Position numbers and translations under genes: made by a program. A stretch of 35,992 nt of DNA from Bacillota bacterium (GTDB lineage Bacteria; Bacillota; DTU014): positions 1 through 35,992 of the forward strand of contig JAAYAB010000087.1 in NCBI GenBank assembly GCA_012719595.1, in the 5' to 3' direction. Below the pieces are notes generated by a model, which was not told where the DNA came from, did not search any database, and was given only the letters and a program-made list of their open reading frames with translations. Below are positions 15,634-24,280 of this stretch, piece after piece; positions within the stretch are counted from its first letter, which is position 1, and each line of letters begins with the position of its first letter.

Positions 15634-15677
15634 ACAAGGGCAGGCAGCGGCTCAGTGCGAGCCCGCCTGCCCCTTGT
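15634..15677. terminator. Hairpin shared by the convergent SleB-like and Hsp20 genes
   Basis: A 12-bp stem, ACAAGGGCAGGC with GCCTGCC(C)CTTGT (one extra C), encloses a smaller GGCT/AGCC stem. It lies 43 bases after the SleB-like stop and overlaps the last Hsp20 codons. There is no long T-run, so bidirectional termination is likely but not certain. Confidence 0.5.
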
Positions 15678-16062
15678 CTATCCTCAGCCTGACCGCGCGG
15701 CTGCGGCCCTGTTCGGCCTTTGGTACACGCACCTCCAGAACCCCATTTCTGCAAGAGGCAACAGCCTCGTCGTGCTTCACAGAGACCGGGAGTGGGATCA
15801 CCCGGTGGAAGGAGCCATACCGACGTTCGATCCTCCTGAACCCGCGCTCGTTGGTGTCCTGCTCTTGCCTGACTTCGCCTCTGATCGTCAGGGACTCGTC
15901 TGTGATTGTCACATCCAGATCGTCGGGATCGACGCCTGGCACGTCAGCAGTCACAATCACATGGGTGTCCGTCTCGCTGACATCGGCCGAGGGGAGTGAA
16001 TGGGTCCACTGCTCCGGCCAGCGCATAAGAAACCCCGGATTCCACTCGATCAGGTCCCTCAT
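15652..16062 (-). CDS. Small heat shock protein (Hsp20/alpha-crystallin)
   Basis: 136 residues. The alpha-crystallin domain (about 28-128) includes SETDTHVIVTADVPGVDPDD, LTIRGEVRQE, YGSFHRVIPLPVSV and the terminal NGVLEVRVPK motif. These ATP-independent chaperones hold unfolding proteins in solution. The ATG follows a near-perfect AAGGAGGTGA ribosome site. The gene lies 91 bases downstream of the CBS-domain gene on the same strand. No CIRCE-type inverted repeat was seen upstream. Confidence 0.92.
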   Translation of the reverse strand: MRDLIEWNPGFLMRWPEQWTHSLPSADVSETDTHVIVTADVPGVDPDDLDVTITDESLTIRGEVRQEQDTNERGFRRIERRYGSFHRVIPLPVSVKHDEAVASCRNGVLEVRVPKAEQGRSRAVRLRIDKGQAGSH

Positions 16063-16153
16063 CCAGCTTCACCTCCTTGTTCATGATTCTCTCCAGCTGT
16101 AAGCTGCCTGAGTGCATCGTCGGACATGTTACCGGCTTCCGAAGTGAGTGTTG

Positions 16154-16585
16154 CTATATGTCTTTGGGCTCCGACGGACTTGACACGTCGCCAAGCGTGC
16201 GGGCGACCTCGACGTCGTATTTCCCGTGTGTCGCCAGGTCGCCCAGCGAGACTATGCCGACCAGCCTGTTCTCATCCACTACTGGCACGCGCCTCACCTG
16301 ATACTGGCTCATGATCTCCGCCGCCCGGCTGAGACTCATGTCCGGAGTCACGCTATGGACCTCTGAGGTCATAACCTCGCTGACTAGAGTGCTCGCGGCG
16401 TCTCTCCCATGGGCGATCCCCCTGACGACGATGTCACGGTCTGTGACTATTCCGACCAGTCCCTGGTCGTCGACGACAGGCACCGAACCTACGTTGTGCT
16501 TCTGCATGAGCTGCGCAGCCTGCTCGACAGAAGCGTCGGGGCCCACCCAAGCGACCCTGTCAGTCATTATGTCCTTGATCCGCAC
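16154..16585 (-). CDS. CBS-domain pair protein
   Basis: 143 residues from the GTG at 16585 (MRIKDIMTDRVAWVGPDASV), chosen because GGGGGG lies 8 bases upstream and the family starts at this point; the open frame extends further upstream without a ribosome site. Two CBS modules (about 5-60 and 70-126) each have a KDIMT/SEVMT entry, a QLMQKHNVGSVPVV-like helix and strand, and LVGIVTDRDI or LVGIVSLGDL. Such stand-alone pairs bind adenine nucleotides and act as energy or nucleotide sensors. It lies upstream of, and may be transcribed with, the Hsp20 gene. Confidence 0.9.
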   Translation of the reverse strand: MRIKDIMTDRVAWVGPDASVEQAAQLMQKHNVGSVPVVDDQGLVGIVTDRDIVVRGIAHGRDAASTLVSEVMTSEVHSVTPDMSLSRAAEIMSQYQVRRVPVVDENRLVGIVSLGDLATHGKYDVEVARTLGDVSSPSEPKDI

Positions 16586-16750
16586 TTTCGCATCCCCCCA
16601 GCCTGTTTTTCTTAGTTTCCCCCTGCTGCTCCGCCTCATTCGACAGGCGAAGATCTCGCTGCACTTGCGTTCTGTTCTGGTCACAACGGCTATTACGTGA
16701 TAGAATAAGTGATTGAAGAACCTGCGAGCCCGCTCCGATTACACTCCTAG

Positions 16751-16804
16751 CTGGAGCGCGTCTATCAATGGCATTGTCTGGAGCTCGTCTATCGCAGGTA
16801 CTGT
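16751..16804. repeat. 27-bp imperfect tandem duplication upstream of leuS
   Basis: Two adjacent 27-base copies (16751-16777 and 16778-16804) beginning CTGGAGC(G/T)CGTCTATC, with about 21 of 27 bases identical. They lie 40-95 bases upstream of the leuS start. Confidence 0.7.
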
Positions 16805-16845
16805 CTTTTGGCCAGCACAGACGCTGTCCGTGGAGGCGATCATTC

Positions 16846-19263
16846 GTGGAGTCTGGTAGTTACGTCCCTGCTGACATCGAACGGAAATGGCAACGGATCT
16901 GGGAAGAGGAAGGAACGTTTTTTGCCAAAGAAGACCCGAGCAAGCCGAAGTACTACGTACTAATAGAGTTCCCCTATCCGTCCGGAGAGGGGCTGCACGT
17001 CGGCCATCCCCGCAGCTACACTGCGCTTGACGTGGTCGCGAGGAAGCGGCGCCTCGAGGGCTACAACGTGCTCTATCCAATAGGCTGGGACGCGTTCGGG
17101 CTCCCCACGGAGAACTACGCGGTAAAGAACAAGGTGCACCCCGCTGAGGTCACAAAGAGGAACATCGCGAGGTATCGTCAGCAGCTCAAGTCACTCGGCT
17201 TTTCCTTCGACTGGTCCAGGGAGTTCTCTACTACTGACCCTGACTACTACAAGTGGACGCAGTGGATCTTCCTGAAGTTCTTCGAGAAGGGCCTGGCCTA
17301 CAAGGCCGAGATCCCGATCAACTGGTGCACCTCATGCAAGATAGGCTTGGCGAACGAAGAAGTGGTCAACGGAGTGTGCGAGAGGTGCGGCGGTGAAGTA
17401 GTCCGCAGAGTGAAGAGCCAGTGGATGCTCAAGATCACTGCCTATGCCGAACGGCTGCTTCGCGATCTCGACATGGTCGACTACATCGAGAAGGTCAGAG
17501 TTCAGCAGGAGAACTGGATCGGCAGATCGGAAGGAGCGGAAGTCCTCTTCCCCATAGCCGGCTCCGACCGCACGATCACAGTGTTTACCACCAGGCCGGA
17601 CACGTTGTTTGGAGCCACATACATGGTGCTTTCGCCCGAGCACCCTCTGATTGACGAGCTGAAAGCGCAAATAACCAACACTGACGAGGTAGAGGCATAC
17701 AGAGAACAGACAGCCAGGAAGTCGGACTTCGAAAGGACCGAGCTCGCACTGGAGAAGACCGGAGTCCCACTAAAGGGCATTTCTGCAATCAACCCTTGCA
17801 CGAAGAAAGAGATCCCGGTCTGGATATCCGACTACGTGCTCATGTCCTATGGCACTGGAGCTATCATGGCAGTTCCTGCTCATGACAGCCGCGACTACGA
17901 ATTCGCGAAGAAGTTCGGTCTGCCCATCGTAGAGGTCATCAGCGGCGGAGACATCAGCAAAGAGGCATATACGTCGGTTGACGAAGGAACGCTGGTCAAC
18001 TCGGGCTTCCTCAACGGGCTCAGCGTCAAGGATGCTGTGAGACGGATAACCGAGTGGCTCCAGGAACAAGGTATAGGCACTCCGAAGGTCAACTACAAGC
18101 TCCGCGACTGGGTGTTCTCGCGGCAGCGCTATTGGGGCGAACCCATACCGCTCGTGTCGTGCGACGACTGCGGCTTCGTGCCCGTTCCTGAGGACGAACT
18201 TCCAGTGAGGCTGCCCGACGTGCAGCACTACGAACCGACGGACACCGGAGAGTCGCCGCTCGCCAACATAGAGTCGTTCGTGAACACCACATGCCCTCGC
18301 TGCGGCAAGCCGGCCAAGAGGGAGACTGACACCATGCCCAACTGGGCGGGCTCTTCGTGGTATTTCCTGAGGTACACAGACCCTCACAACGACAAGGAGT
18401 TCGCCTCCTGGGACAAGGTGAGCTACTGGCTGCCCGTCGACTGGTACAACGGCGGGATGGAGCACACGACACTTCACTTGCTCTATTCGCGCTTCTGGCA
18501 CAAGTTCCTGTACGACTGCGGACTGGTGCCCACGCCCGAGCCGTACCGCAAGCGGACTTCGCACGGCATGATACTGGGCGAAGACAACGAGAAGATGTCG
18601 AAGTCGAGAGGAAATGTCGTAAACCCGGACGATTTGGTTAGAGAGTTCGGAGCCGACACATTCAGAGTGTACGAGATGTTCCTCGGTGCATTCGACCAGG
18701 CGTCTCCCTGGTCGCAACAGGGCGTCAGAGGATGCCGGCGCTTCCTCGACCGGGTGTGGCGGCTGCAAGACATGGTCGTAGACGGGGACGAGTACAGCCC
18801 TGAACTCGAAACGTTGATGCATCAGACGGCGAAGAAGGTCAGCGACGACATTGAGCGGATGAAGTTCAACACTGCGGTAGCTGCTCTGATGACCTTGGTG
18901 AACGCTTTCTACGAGCGCGGGCAGGCCCTCAAAGCCGAGTTCAGGGACTTCCTAATCCTCCTGAACCCCTTTGCACCCCACATTTCCGAGGAACTGTGGG
19001 AGAGAATGGGGTTTGCGGGCCGCATCTCAGGCCAGGAGTGGGTCCAGTGGGACGAGTCCAAGGCTCTTGAGGACACAATAGACATTCCAATCCAGGTGAA
19101 CGGCAAGATAAGGGGCACTGTGACAGTCGCACGCAGCGCTCAGAAGGAAGAGATTCGAAGCAAGGCCGAGGAGGACAAAGCGATCGCCAAGTTCATCTCA
19201 GACCGGCAGATCGTAAAGGAAGTCTACGTCCCAGGCAAGATCTACAGCATTGTTGTAAAGTGA
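16846..19263 (+). CDS. leuS: Leucyl-tRNA synthetase
   Basis: 805 residues, usual for bacterial LeuRS, which charges tRNA-Leu. Class Ia signatures: HVGH (residues 51-54, the HIGH motif) in [17 protein letters not shown], and KMSKS (583-587). Two Cys4 metal-binding motifs are present: CTSC..CERC after the first catalytic segment, and CDDC..CPRC. The CP1 editing domain is intact, with [20 protein letters not shown] and [20 protein letters not shown]. The C-terminus has the anticodon-binding helices and the short [11 protein letters not shown] domain. The start is GTG at 16846, 9 bases after GGAGG; the longer open frame upstream lacks a ribosome site. No T-box leader is visible. Confidence 0.96.
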   Translation: MESGSYVPADIERKWQRIWEEEGTFFAKEDPSKPKYYVLIEFPYPSGEGLHVGHPRSYTALDVVARKRRLEGYNVLYPIGWDAFGLPTENYAVKNKVHPAEVTKRNIARYRQQLKSLGFSFDWSREFSTTDPDYYKWTQWIFLKFFEKGLAYKAEIPINWCTSCKIGLANEEVVNGVCERCGGEVVRRVKSQWMLKITAYAERLLRDLDMVDYIEKVRVQQENWIGRSEGAEVLFPIAGSDRTITVFTTRPDTLFGATYMVLSPEHPLIDELKAQITNTDEVEAYREQTARKSDFERTELALEKTGVPLKGISAINPCTKKEIPVWISDYVLMSYGTGAIMAVPAHDSRDYEFAKKFGLPIVEVISGGDISKEAYTSVDEGTLVNSGFLNGLSVKDAVRRITEWLQEQGIGTPKVNYKLRDWVFSRQRYWGEPIPLVSCDDCGFVPVPEDELPVRLPDVQHYEPTDTGESPLANIESFVNTTCPRCGKPAKRETDTMPNWAGSSWYFLRYTDPHNDKEFASWDKVSYWLPVDWYNGGMEHTTLHLLYSRFWHKFLYDCGLVPTPEPYRKRTSHGMILGEDNEKMSKSRGNVVNPDDLVREFGADTFRVYEMFLGAFDQASPWSQQGVRGCRRFLDRVWRLQDMVVDGDEYSPELETLMHQTAKKVSDDIERMKFNTAVAALMTLVNAFYERGQALKAEFRDFLILLNPFAPHISEELWERMGFAGRISGQEWVQWDESKALEDTIDIPIQVNGKIRGTVTVARSAQKEEIRSKAEEDKAIAKFISDRQIVKEVYVPGKIYSIVVK

Positions 19264-19274
19264 CCGACCTAAGC

Positions 19275-19304
19275 GTACACCCCGCTCTGACCTGCGGGGT
19301 GTAC
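19275..19304 (+). terminator. Terminator hairpin after leuS
   Basis: A perfect 11-bp stem, GTACACCCCGC (19275-19285) with GCGGGGTGTAC (19294-19304) and an 8-base loop, starts 11 bases after the leuS stop. Only a weak T-rich stretch follows. It also lies just past the end of the small convergent gene and could serve both strands. Confidence 0.7.
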
Positions 19305-19319
19305 CTGTCATCGTCGTCT

Positions 19320-19556
19320 TCACTTATCGTCGTCACAACATCTGTCATCGCGATCGTCCTTACGGTCGCGCCTTGCGCCCAGATCCTCTGCTGTCTCCAT
19401 TCGACGATCGTCCCTCGCGCGGCGGGCCCTGCGTGCGTCGAACTCCTCCGCTGCCTCCATGCTCGGTCTATTCTCATCACCGCGCTCATTGCGCAGTCTT
19501 CTGTCACCTCTGTCGTTTCGGCGATCAGCGTTCCTGTTCTTGTCGCGGTCCGGCAA
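19320..19556 (-). CDS. Arg/Asp-rich small protein with two 20-residue repeats
   Basis: 78 residues starting at TTG (19556), preceded by an excellent GGAGGTGAT ribosome site 5-7 bases upstream. Nearly half the residues are Arg or Asp; it has almost no hydrophobic core and is probably disordered. Two tandem 20-residue units are visible: MEAAEEFDARRARRARDDRR (33-52) and METAEDLGARRDRKDDRDDR (53-72), followed by CCDDDK. No known family was recognised. It lies convergent to leuS, with a hairpin between them. Composition is unusual enough that a chance open frame is possible, but the ribosome site argues for a real gene. Confidence 0.55.
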   Translation of the reverse strand: MPDRDKNRNADRRNDRGDRRLRNERGDENRPSMEAAEEFDARRARRARDDRRMETAEDLGARRDRKDDRDDRCCDDDK

Positions 19557-19684
19557 CCGAATCACCTCCAACAAATAATGTGCCCAAACGCACGAGCCAT
19601 AGCAATTCGGTTGCATGGAAAATGGTGCATAGCGGTCAGGTCATTCCGCCCGCACCAGCGCCGCTCTGCCAGACAAGGATTTTC

Positions 19685-20314
19685 CTAGTCGAGTTCGGCA
19701 GATCGCGATATCTCGAGGACCGATGATTCCTTGAGCACCACCATGGTGCCATCTGGAAACTGCAGAGTGGCGCTCGACCCTTCGCCAGTCTTCACCATGT
19801 CCAATGCGTACAGGAAAAACGGGAGTTCAGATACAAGCTCCCAGCTGAAGTCGGACGGGCTCTGCACTGACACCTCGCCGGTGGCTCCCGAGATCTTCGC
19901 AGCAGGCCAAGGACTCTTTCCCATCACCACCGGTCCGTCCCATGAGCTCATGCCGCGAGCGTAGTTCATGACACGTTCAAATCCCGCAGCGACTAGAGTC
20001 GACGCGGCGCGGGCGCTTCTGAAGCCGCTAAAGCAGATTACAAGGATAGCCTTGCTCCGGTCTATCTCTGTCAGCCTGCTCTCGAGCTGGCCGAGTGGAA
20101 TCGAAATTGCACCCTCTATGTGGCCCTCTTCGTACTCGTCAGGCTGCCTGACATCGAGCAACATCAGTTCATAGCGAAGATCGCCTGAGAGCAGCTCCTT
20201 TACTCGCTCCGTGTCTACATCAGTGTACCCAGGTGTCTCACTTCTGCCGACGACACCGCCGATCAGCAGAATGACCAAGATGGTCAGTACGACGACTGCA
20301 ATTCTACTGCGCAT
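19685..20314 (-). CDS. Membrane-anchored rhodanese with an extra C-terminal domain
   Basis: 209 residues from the ATG at 20314 (MRSRIAVVVL), 6-7 bases after GAGGGGGAA; the frame is open further upstream without a ribosome site. One N-terminal span (about 4-22) probably places the rest outside the membrane. The rhodanese domain (about 28-125) has LLDVRQPDEYEEGHIEGAIS and the catalytic cysteine C94 in VICFSGFRSARA, followed by NYARGMSSWDG. A further 70 residues end in ATLQFPDGTMVVLKESSVLE, resembling a FecR-type strand pair. Rhodaneses transfer sulfane sulfur; the external target is unknown. It lies 65 bases downstream of a small unknown gene on the same strand. Confidence 0.88.
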   Translation of the reverse strand: MRSRIAVVVLTILVILLIGGVVGRSETPGYTDVDTERVKELLSGDLRYELMLLDVRQPDEYEEGHIEGAISIPLGQLESRLTEIDRSKAILVICFSGFRSARAASTLVAAGFERVMNYARGMSSWDGPVVMGKSPWPAAKISGATGEVSVQSPSDFSWELVSELPFFLYALDMVKTGEGSSATLQFPDGTMVVLKESSVLEISRSAELD

Positions 20315-20379
20315 TGCGATTCCCCCTCGAAGTACAGTTATACTTCGATCGGCCGGTTCCTCCATGCAGAGCTCAAACG

Positions 20380-20814
20380 CTATCGAATCACGTGTCCCAG
20401 CATTCCCTCCAGCTGCATGTACAGTCGAACCCACATGTGCATCTCAGGATCGCAGCGATACTGAGGGAAGCTCTGCAGTCTTCGGATCCTATCCCGAACT
20501 CTTGCAGCTCTGGCTCTGATCGAATCCAGCCGGTCGCTCGCTTCGGGCCACCCATCGCTCACCTCCGGCCACCCGCCGCCAGCTTTAGGCCAGTCATCTA
20601 CGCCGCGCTGAGCTGCGGCCAACGGAGCACGTGCGAGCGATAGCCTGCGCCGCTCCTCCGCGCAGCACTCAGTCGCGTGTCGCCGATCGGCTGCGACTTG
20701 CCGCAGTGCCGGGTCTGAGTTCTGGTTTTCGTAGGAGTACCTTATGCAATGACGGGCGAGTCTCAACCGACCTGTACCATCGTTTCTGTACACGGCTATC
20801 CTGGAGATCTTCAC
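20380..20814 (-). CDS. Hypothetical basic protein with Trp-Pro repeats
   Basis: 144 residues from the GTG at 20814, with AAGGGA 6 bases upstream; the frame is open further upstream. The first part (MKISRIAVYRNDGTGRLRLA) looks like a normal folded segment. A low-complexity stretch follows, with a 7-residue motif repeated about three times (DDWPKAG, GGWPEVS, DGWPEAS), encoded by a 21-base tandem repeat at about 20540-20605. The end is helical and basic (RARAARVRDRIRRLQSFPQY). No family recognised. The position, 65 bases before the rhodanese gene and on the same strand, fits a two-gene unit. Confidence 0.5.
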   Translation of the reverse strand: MKISRIAVYRNDGTGRLRLARHCIRYSYENQNSDPALRQVAADRRHATECCAEERRRLSLARAPLAAAQRGVDDWPKAGGGWPEVSDGWPEASDRLDSIRARAARVRDRIRRLQSFPQYRCDPEMHMWVRLYMQLEGMLGHVIR

Positions 20815-20953
20815 TGCAATCCCTTCAAACATGCGGTGCGCACAGCACCGGGCACGCACCTGGTCGTATAGTATATTATGAACCACACAGGGGAATCACG
20901 CGCACTGCAGGGGAGCCTGACTGACTGACTGCGAGCTGATGGAGGTGCAGCTG

Positions 20954-21244
20954 ATGAACGAACCCAAGAGAAATGGATACGGCCTGCCACCGGGCTTTGT
21001 CGAGGCTGCTATGACGCCCGCTACCTGTGGCCATCAACCGTGCGGTCCGGCGTATGCGCCTGCGCATACCGCATTTGCCGGCGCAGCATACGAGACCGAG
21101 AAACACATGATGATGTGCGATGTCTGTGACATGCTCCACGACATCAAGTGCATCGTCTCAGACACCAACAGCATGGTGAAGCATATCCACCAGAAGTGCT
21201 TGAGGGATACACCGAGAGCCTTGGGTGAAGCCGAGAAGAAATAG
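20954..21244 (+). CDS. Small Cys-rich hypothetical protein
   Basis: 96 residues from the ATG at 20954, 6 bases after GGAGGTG. It has an N-terminal Pro/Ala/Gly-rich half (GLPPGFVEAAM, CGHQPCGPAYAPAHTAF) and a C-terminal helix with regularly spaced cysteines and hydrophobics: CDVCDMLHDIKCIVSDTNSM, then HIHQKCL. The CxxC and His/Cys pairs could bind metal. No family recognised. A strong terminator follows 23 bases after the stop, supporting a real single-gene unit. Confidence 0.6.
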   Translation: MNEPKRNGYGLPPGFVEAAMTPATCGHQPCGPAYAPAHTAFAGAAYETEKHMMMCDVCDMLHDIKCIVSDTNSMVKHIHQKCLRDTPRALGEAEKK

Positions 21245-21267
21245 GTGAGCGGTAATCTAGACAAGGA

Positions 21268-21302
21268 AAAACGGGGCTACTCAGCTAGAGTGGCCCCGTT
21301 TT
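21268..21302. terminator. Bidirectional rho-independent terminator
   Basis: A stem AAAACGGGG (21268-21276) with CCCCGTTTT (21294-21302) holds an inner ACTC/GAGT pairing. T-runs occur on both strands, so it ends the small Cys-rich gene on + and the decarboxylase gene on -. Confidence 0.88.
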
Positions 21303-21314
21303 GTTAGCTAAACA

Positions 21315-22613
21315 TCAACCCACGCACCGCTTGCACGTCGCACAATTCGCCTCACGAGAGCTTTCGAACTCCGAGAAGTCAAGGGTGGCGAAGTAGTCGT
21401 CCAACGACTCAGCCCGACGGATCATCTTGACAGTTCCGTCGGCCTTGAGGAGCAGTTCTGCACACCTGAGCCGCCCGTTGTAGTTGAACCCCATTGAGTG
21501 GCCATGGGCACCCGTGTCGTGGATCACAACGATATCGCCAACCTCGATCTCTGGCAGAGGCCGGTCTATGGCGAACTTGTCGTTGTTCTCGCACAAAGAC
21601 CCTGTGACATCGTAAGTGTGGTCGTGCGGCCAGTCCTCTTTTCCGAGCACGGTAATGTGGTGGTAAGCACCATACATCCCGGGCCTCATGAGATGAGCCA
21701 TGCAGGCATCCAGCCCCACATAGTCCTTGTACGTCTCTTTCTTGTGCAAGACGGTGGACACCAGGAAGCCATACGGCCCCGTTATGGCTCGGCCCATTTC
21801 GAAGTAGATCCCTCGCGGGCGGACCGAGTCGGGAACCGGCATGCAGTTGTACTCCTCTCGAATACCGGCTGATATCCCCTCATAGTCGATGGACTTGTCA
21901 CCGGGCTTGTAGGGTATCCCGACGCCGCCTCCCAGGTTCACAAACTCAAACTTGATACCGAGCTCATTGTAGAGCTCGGCCGCAACACCGAACAGCATCC
22001 TCGCAGTCTCAACGAAGTGCGTGGGGTCCAGCTCGTTCGACGCGATCATCGTGTGCAAGCCGAACCGCTTGACTCCCAGTTCTTTCGCAGACCGGTATGC
22101 CTCAGTCAGCTGAGGACGAGTGAGCCCGTATTTCGCCTCTCTGGGCTTGCCGATAATCGAGTTTCCGAAGCGCGCATCTCCTGGATTGTACCTGAAGCAC
22201 AGCATCTCAGGCAGGCCAGCATGTTTGATCAGGAAAGGCAAGTGAGAGATGTCATCCAGATTGATGATCGCTCCGAGCTCCATGGCCTTGCGGTACTCTT
22301 CGGCAGGGGTGTCGTTAGACGTGAACATGATGTCGTGGCCGGTCACGCCGACTCTCTCGCACAGCACCAGTTCTGCCAGTGAGCTGCAATCGGCACCGAA
22401 CCCCTCTTCGTGGAGCATCGCCACTATGTGAGGATTGGGAGTCGCCTTCACCGCGAAGTACTCGCGGAAGTCCTCGACCCACGAAAAGGCCGCCTTGAGT
22501 CTCCTTGCGTTTTCCCTTATTCCGCGCTCATCGTAAATGTGAAACGGGGTCCCAAACTGCTTGACTATCGTCTCTATCTGCGACTTTGTGAAGGGCAATG
22601 CCTTCTGCCTCAT
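21315..22613 (-). CDS. Diaminopimelate decarboxylase-like PLP enzyme
   Basis: 432 residues of fold type III (alanine racemase-like barrel). The PLP lysine is K56 in EYFAVKATPNP. Other marks are GADCSSLAEL, FTSNDTPAEEY, FVNLGGGVGIPY, YFEMGRAITGPYG and the active-site cysteine in VTGSLCENNDKFA, where standard LysA has CESxD. The family converts meso-diaminopimelate to lysine. The CENNDKF variant and the Cys-rich end CATCKRCVG set this apart from textbook LysA, so a related decarboxylase is possible. ATG at 22613 follows GGAGG by 6 bases. The threonine aldolase gene lies upstream on the same strand. Confidence 0.8.
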   Translation of the reverse strand: MRQKALPFTKSQIETIVKQFGTPFHIYDERGIRENARRLKAAFSWVEDFREYFAVKATPNPHIVAMLHEEGFGADCSSLAELVLCERVGVTGHDIMFTSNDTPAEEYRKAMELGAIINLDDISHLPFLIKHAGLPEMLCFRYNPGDARFGNSIIGKPREAKYGLTRPQLTEAYRSAKELGVKRFGLHTMIASNELDPTHFVETARMLFGVAAELYNELGIKFEFVNLGGGVGIPYKPGDKSIDYEGISAGIREEYNCMPVPDSVRPRGIYFEMGRAITGPYGFLVSTVLHKKETYKDYVGLDACMAHLMRPGMYGAYHHITVLGKEDWPHDHTYDVTGSLCENNDKFAIDRPLPEIEVGDIVVIHDTGAHGHSMGFNYNGRLRCAELLLKADGTVKMIRRAESLDDYFATLDFSEFESSREANCATCKRCVG

Positions 22614-22670
22614 TGTCAACCTCCATCACTGCTCCCTACTCCACTTCTATTCTGCGGCAACCGTACGGCT

Positions 22671-22719
22671 GCCTACTGACGTCTGCCTACCGACGTCTAC
22701 CTACTGCCTACTGACCTCT
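22671..22719. repeat. 14-bp short tandem repeat between two PLP-enzyme genes
   Basis: GCCTACTGACGTCT (22671-22684), GCCTACCGACGTCT (22685-22698), a 7-base half unit, then GCCTACTGACCTCT (22706-22719). It fills the gap just past the threonine aldolase stop. Confidence 0.75.
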
Positions 22720-22723
22720 ATCT

Positions 22724-23764
22724 CTATCGTCGCCCCGCTGCTCTCCCCGCTGCCTCGACTGCGTACTCAATGTCGCTTCTATTGACGTCCAGGTGAGTGA
22801 CGGCACGAATCCGTGTGCGTCCCACCGGCACCATCCTGACCCCTTGCTCCAGCAGCTGCTCGCAGAACGCGGCAGCTGTGGTTCCCAGACCGCTGACATC
22901 AAAGAACAGTATATTGGTCTCAACCGGCTCGACGGAAATGCCCGGGATCTCGGCGAGGCCTCGTGCCAGAAGCCGAGCGTTGTGGTGGTCGTCCTTGAGT
23001 CTATCAACGTGGTGTCTCAGAGCATACACTCCTGCCGCAGCAATAATGCCTGCCTGGCGCATTGCACCTCCGAACTGGTGTTTGAACCGCCAAGCCTTCT
23101 TGATGAAGTCCTTGCTTCCGGCCAGCACAGCGCCAACCGGCGCGCCCAGACCTTTGCTGAGGTCCAGCCAAACCGAGTCAAAACCTTCCGCATATTCACT
23201 GGCAGAGACTCCTGAGGCTACCACTGCGTTGAGCAATCGGGCGCCGTCCATGTGGGTTGCCAGTCCGTGCTTGCGGGCGACTGCGCACACTTCCCTGATC
23301 GTGCCTATGGGCCAGACAGCCCCGCCTCCGAAGTTCGTCGTCTGCTCAACCGAGACCAGTCTGGTCCTGGGAGCATGGTTATCATCAACCGGTCGCACAG
23401 CAGCCTCCACCTGCTCGCCATTGAATATCCCCCGGACTCCCTTGACAGGGCATATCATTGCTCCGCTCAGAGCTGCCACTCCACCCGCCTCTGAGTGAAT
23501 CGGATGAGCGGTTTCATCCATGATGATCTCATCGCCATGGCTGCAATGCACGCGAAAGGCAATCTGGTTGCACATCGTGCCCGAAGGGAGGTAGACGGCG
23601 TCTTCCTTGCCTAGGAGTTCGCTGACCATCTCGACGAGCAGGTTCACAGTGGGGTCTTCCTGGTTCTGCTCATTGCCGACTTCAGCCTGAGCCATGAACT
23701 GCCGCATCTCTGCGGTAGGCTTGGTTATGGTATCGCTGTACAGATCAACTCTGATGCGTGGCAC
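22724..23764 (-). CDS. ltaE: Low-specificity L-threonine aldolase
   Basis: 346 residues of fold type I, cleaving L-threonine or allo-threonine to glycine and acetaldehyde. Visible marks are VDLYSDTITKPTAEMRQFMA at the start, VYLPSGTMCNQIAFRVH, THMDGARLLNA (cofactor aspartate D173), and the PLP lysine K204 in WLDLSKGLGAPVGAVLAG. C-terminal RIRAVTHLDVN holds the conserved substrate arginine region. The start is GTG at 23764, 7 bases after AGGAGG. The LysM membrane protein gene lies upstream with its own promoter. Confidence 0.9.
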   Translation of the reverse strand: MPRIRVDLYSDTITKPTAEMRQFMAQAEVGNEQNQEDPTVNLLVEMVSELLGKEDAVYLPSGTMCNQIAFRVHCSHGDEIIMDETAHPIHSEAGGVAALSGAMICPVKGVRGIFNGEQVEAAVRPVDDNHAPRTRLVSVEQTTNFGGGAVWPIGTIREVCAVARKHGLATHMDGARLLNAVVASGVSASEYAEGFDSVWLDLSKGLGAPVGAVLAGSKDFIKKAWRFKHQFGGAMRQAGIIAAAGVYALRHHVDRLKDDHHNARLLARGLAEIPGISVEPVETNILFFDVSGLGTTAAAFCEQLLEQGVRMVPVGRTRIRAVTHLDVNRSDIEYAVEAAGRAAGRR

Positions 23765-23832
23765 AGGAATGCCTCCTATCTGTCGAGAAGGTCAGGCGGC
23801 CGGCTCGATTCGAATGGACAGCAGGCCGGTCG

Positions 23833-24153
23833 CTATCCATCCTTTCGAACGGATGTCGGAATTCGTATCTGCTGATAGGCATGTAGGCGAGGCTCCAGCA
23901 GCCCAGAGACGGACAAGATCTCAGGTATGACTAAGTGAGGGCTTTCCTCTGGTCGAAATCTCTGAGCTATTGACCATAGTGAGTCGCCGGGCTGCACTAC
24001 GTATGTCACGATCGTCTTGGCAGGTTCGGTGTATTCGAAATCGGGTCCGCTCGTAAAGTCGAGAGCCATGGCCACGATGAATGCCACAATCAAAACCTGT
24101 ACGCACACGGCCAGCGCCACAAGCCGCTTCTCCATGGGCTCGTCCATGCGCAT
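23833..24153 (-). CDS. Single-pass membrane protein with one LysM domain
   Basis: 106 residues from the ATG at 24153, after GGGAGGTACGCAAG. A short cytoplasmic tail (1-9) precedes one membrane helix (about 10-31) and an external LysM domain (about 49-98, YVVQPGDSLWSIAQRF, ending QIRIP). The size and layout resemble the SOS cell-division inhibitor YneA and other small LysM membrane proteins, but no lexA gene or clear LexA box is nearby, so the role is open. Confidence 0.82.
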   Translation of the reverse strand: MRMDEPMEKRLVALAVCVQVLIVAFIVAMALDFTSGPDFEYTEPAKTIVTYVVQPGDSLWSIAQRFRPEESPHLVIPEILSVSGLLEPRLHAYQQIRIPTSVRKDG

Positions 24154-24198
24154 CTTGCGTACCTCCCGCGTCCAAACACGCTTCGTTCCCCACCGCCC

Positions 24199-24227
24199 AT
24201 TATATTCGCACCCGGTCGAGCAGTCAA
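24199..24227 (-). promoter_or_regulatory. Sigma-A promoter of the LysM membrane protein
   Basis: Minus strand: -35 TTGACT (24222-24227), 17-base spacer, -10 TATAAT (24199-24204), about 45 bases upstream of the ATG. Close to consensus. Confidence 0.85.
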
Positions 24228-24280
24228 CTTGACCCAATGACCGGCCATTTGCGGTTGCTAGCTGGGGTTTCTTTAAGGAA

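Noticed and set aside
16585-16846. T-box leader for leuS
   Set aside because: No AGTA/GAA specifier loop, no GGTGNAA distal loop and no TGGN box; only a 27-bp tandem repeat is present.
17770-18822. 350-residue open frame on the minus strand inside leuS
   Set aside because: Antisense shadow of a highly conserved gene; no domain, unnatural composition.
24153-24200. LexA box upstream of the LysM membrane protein
   Set aside because: GAAC and GTTT half-sites are present but spaced 7 rather than 4 bases apart and not palindromic.
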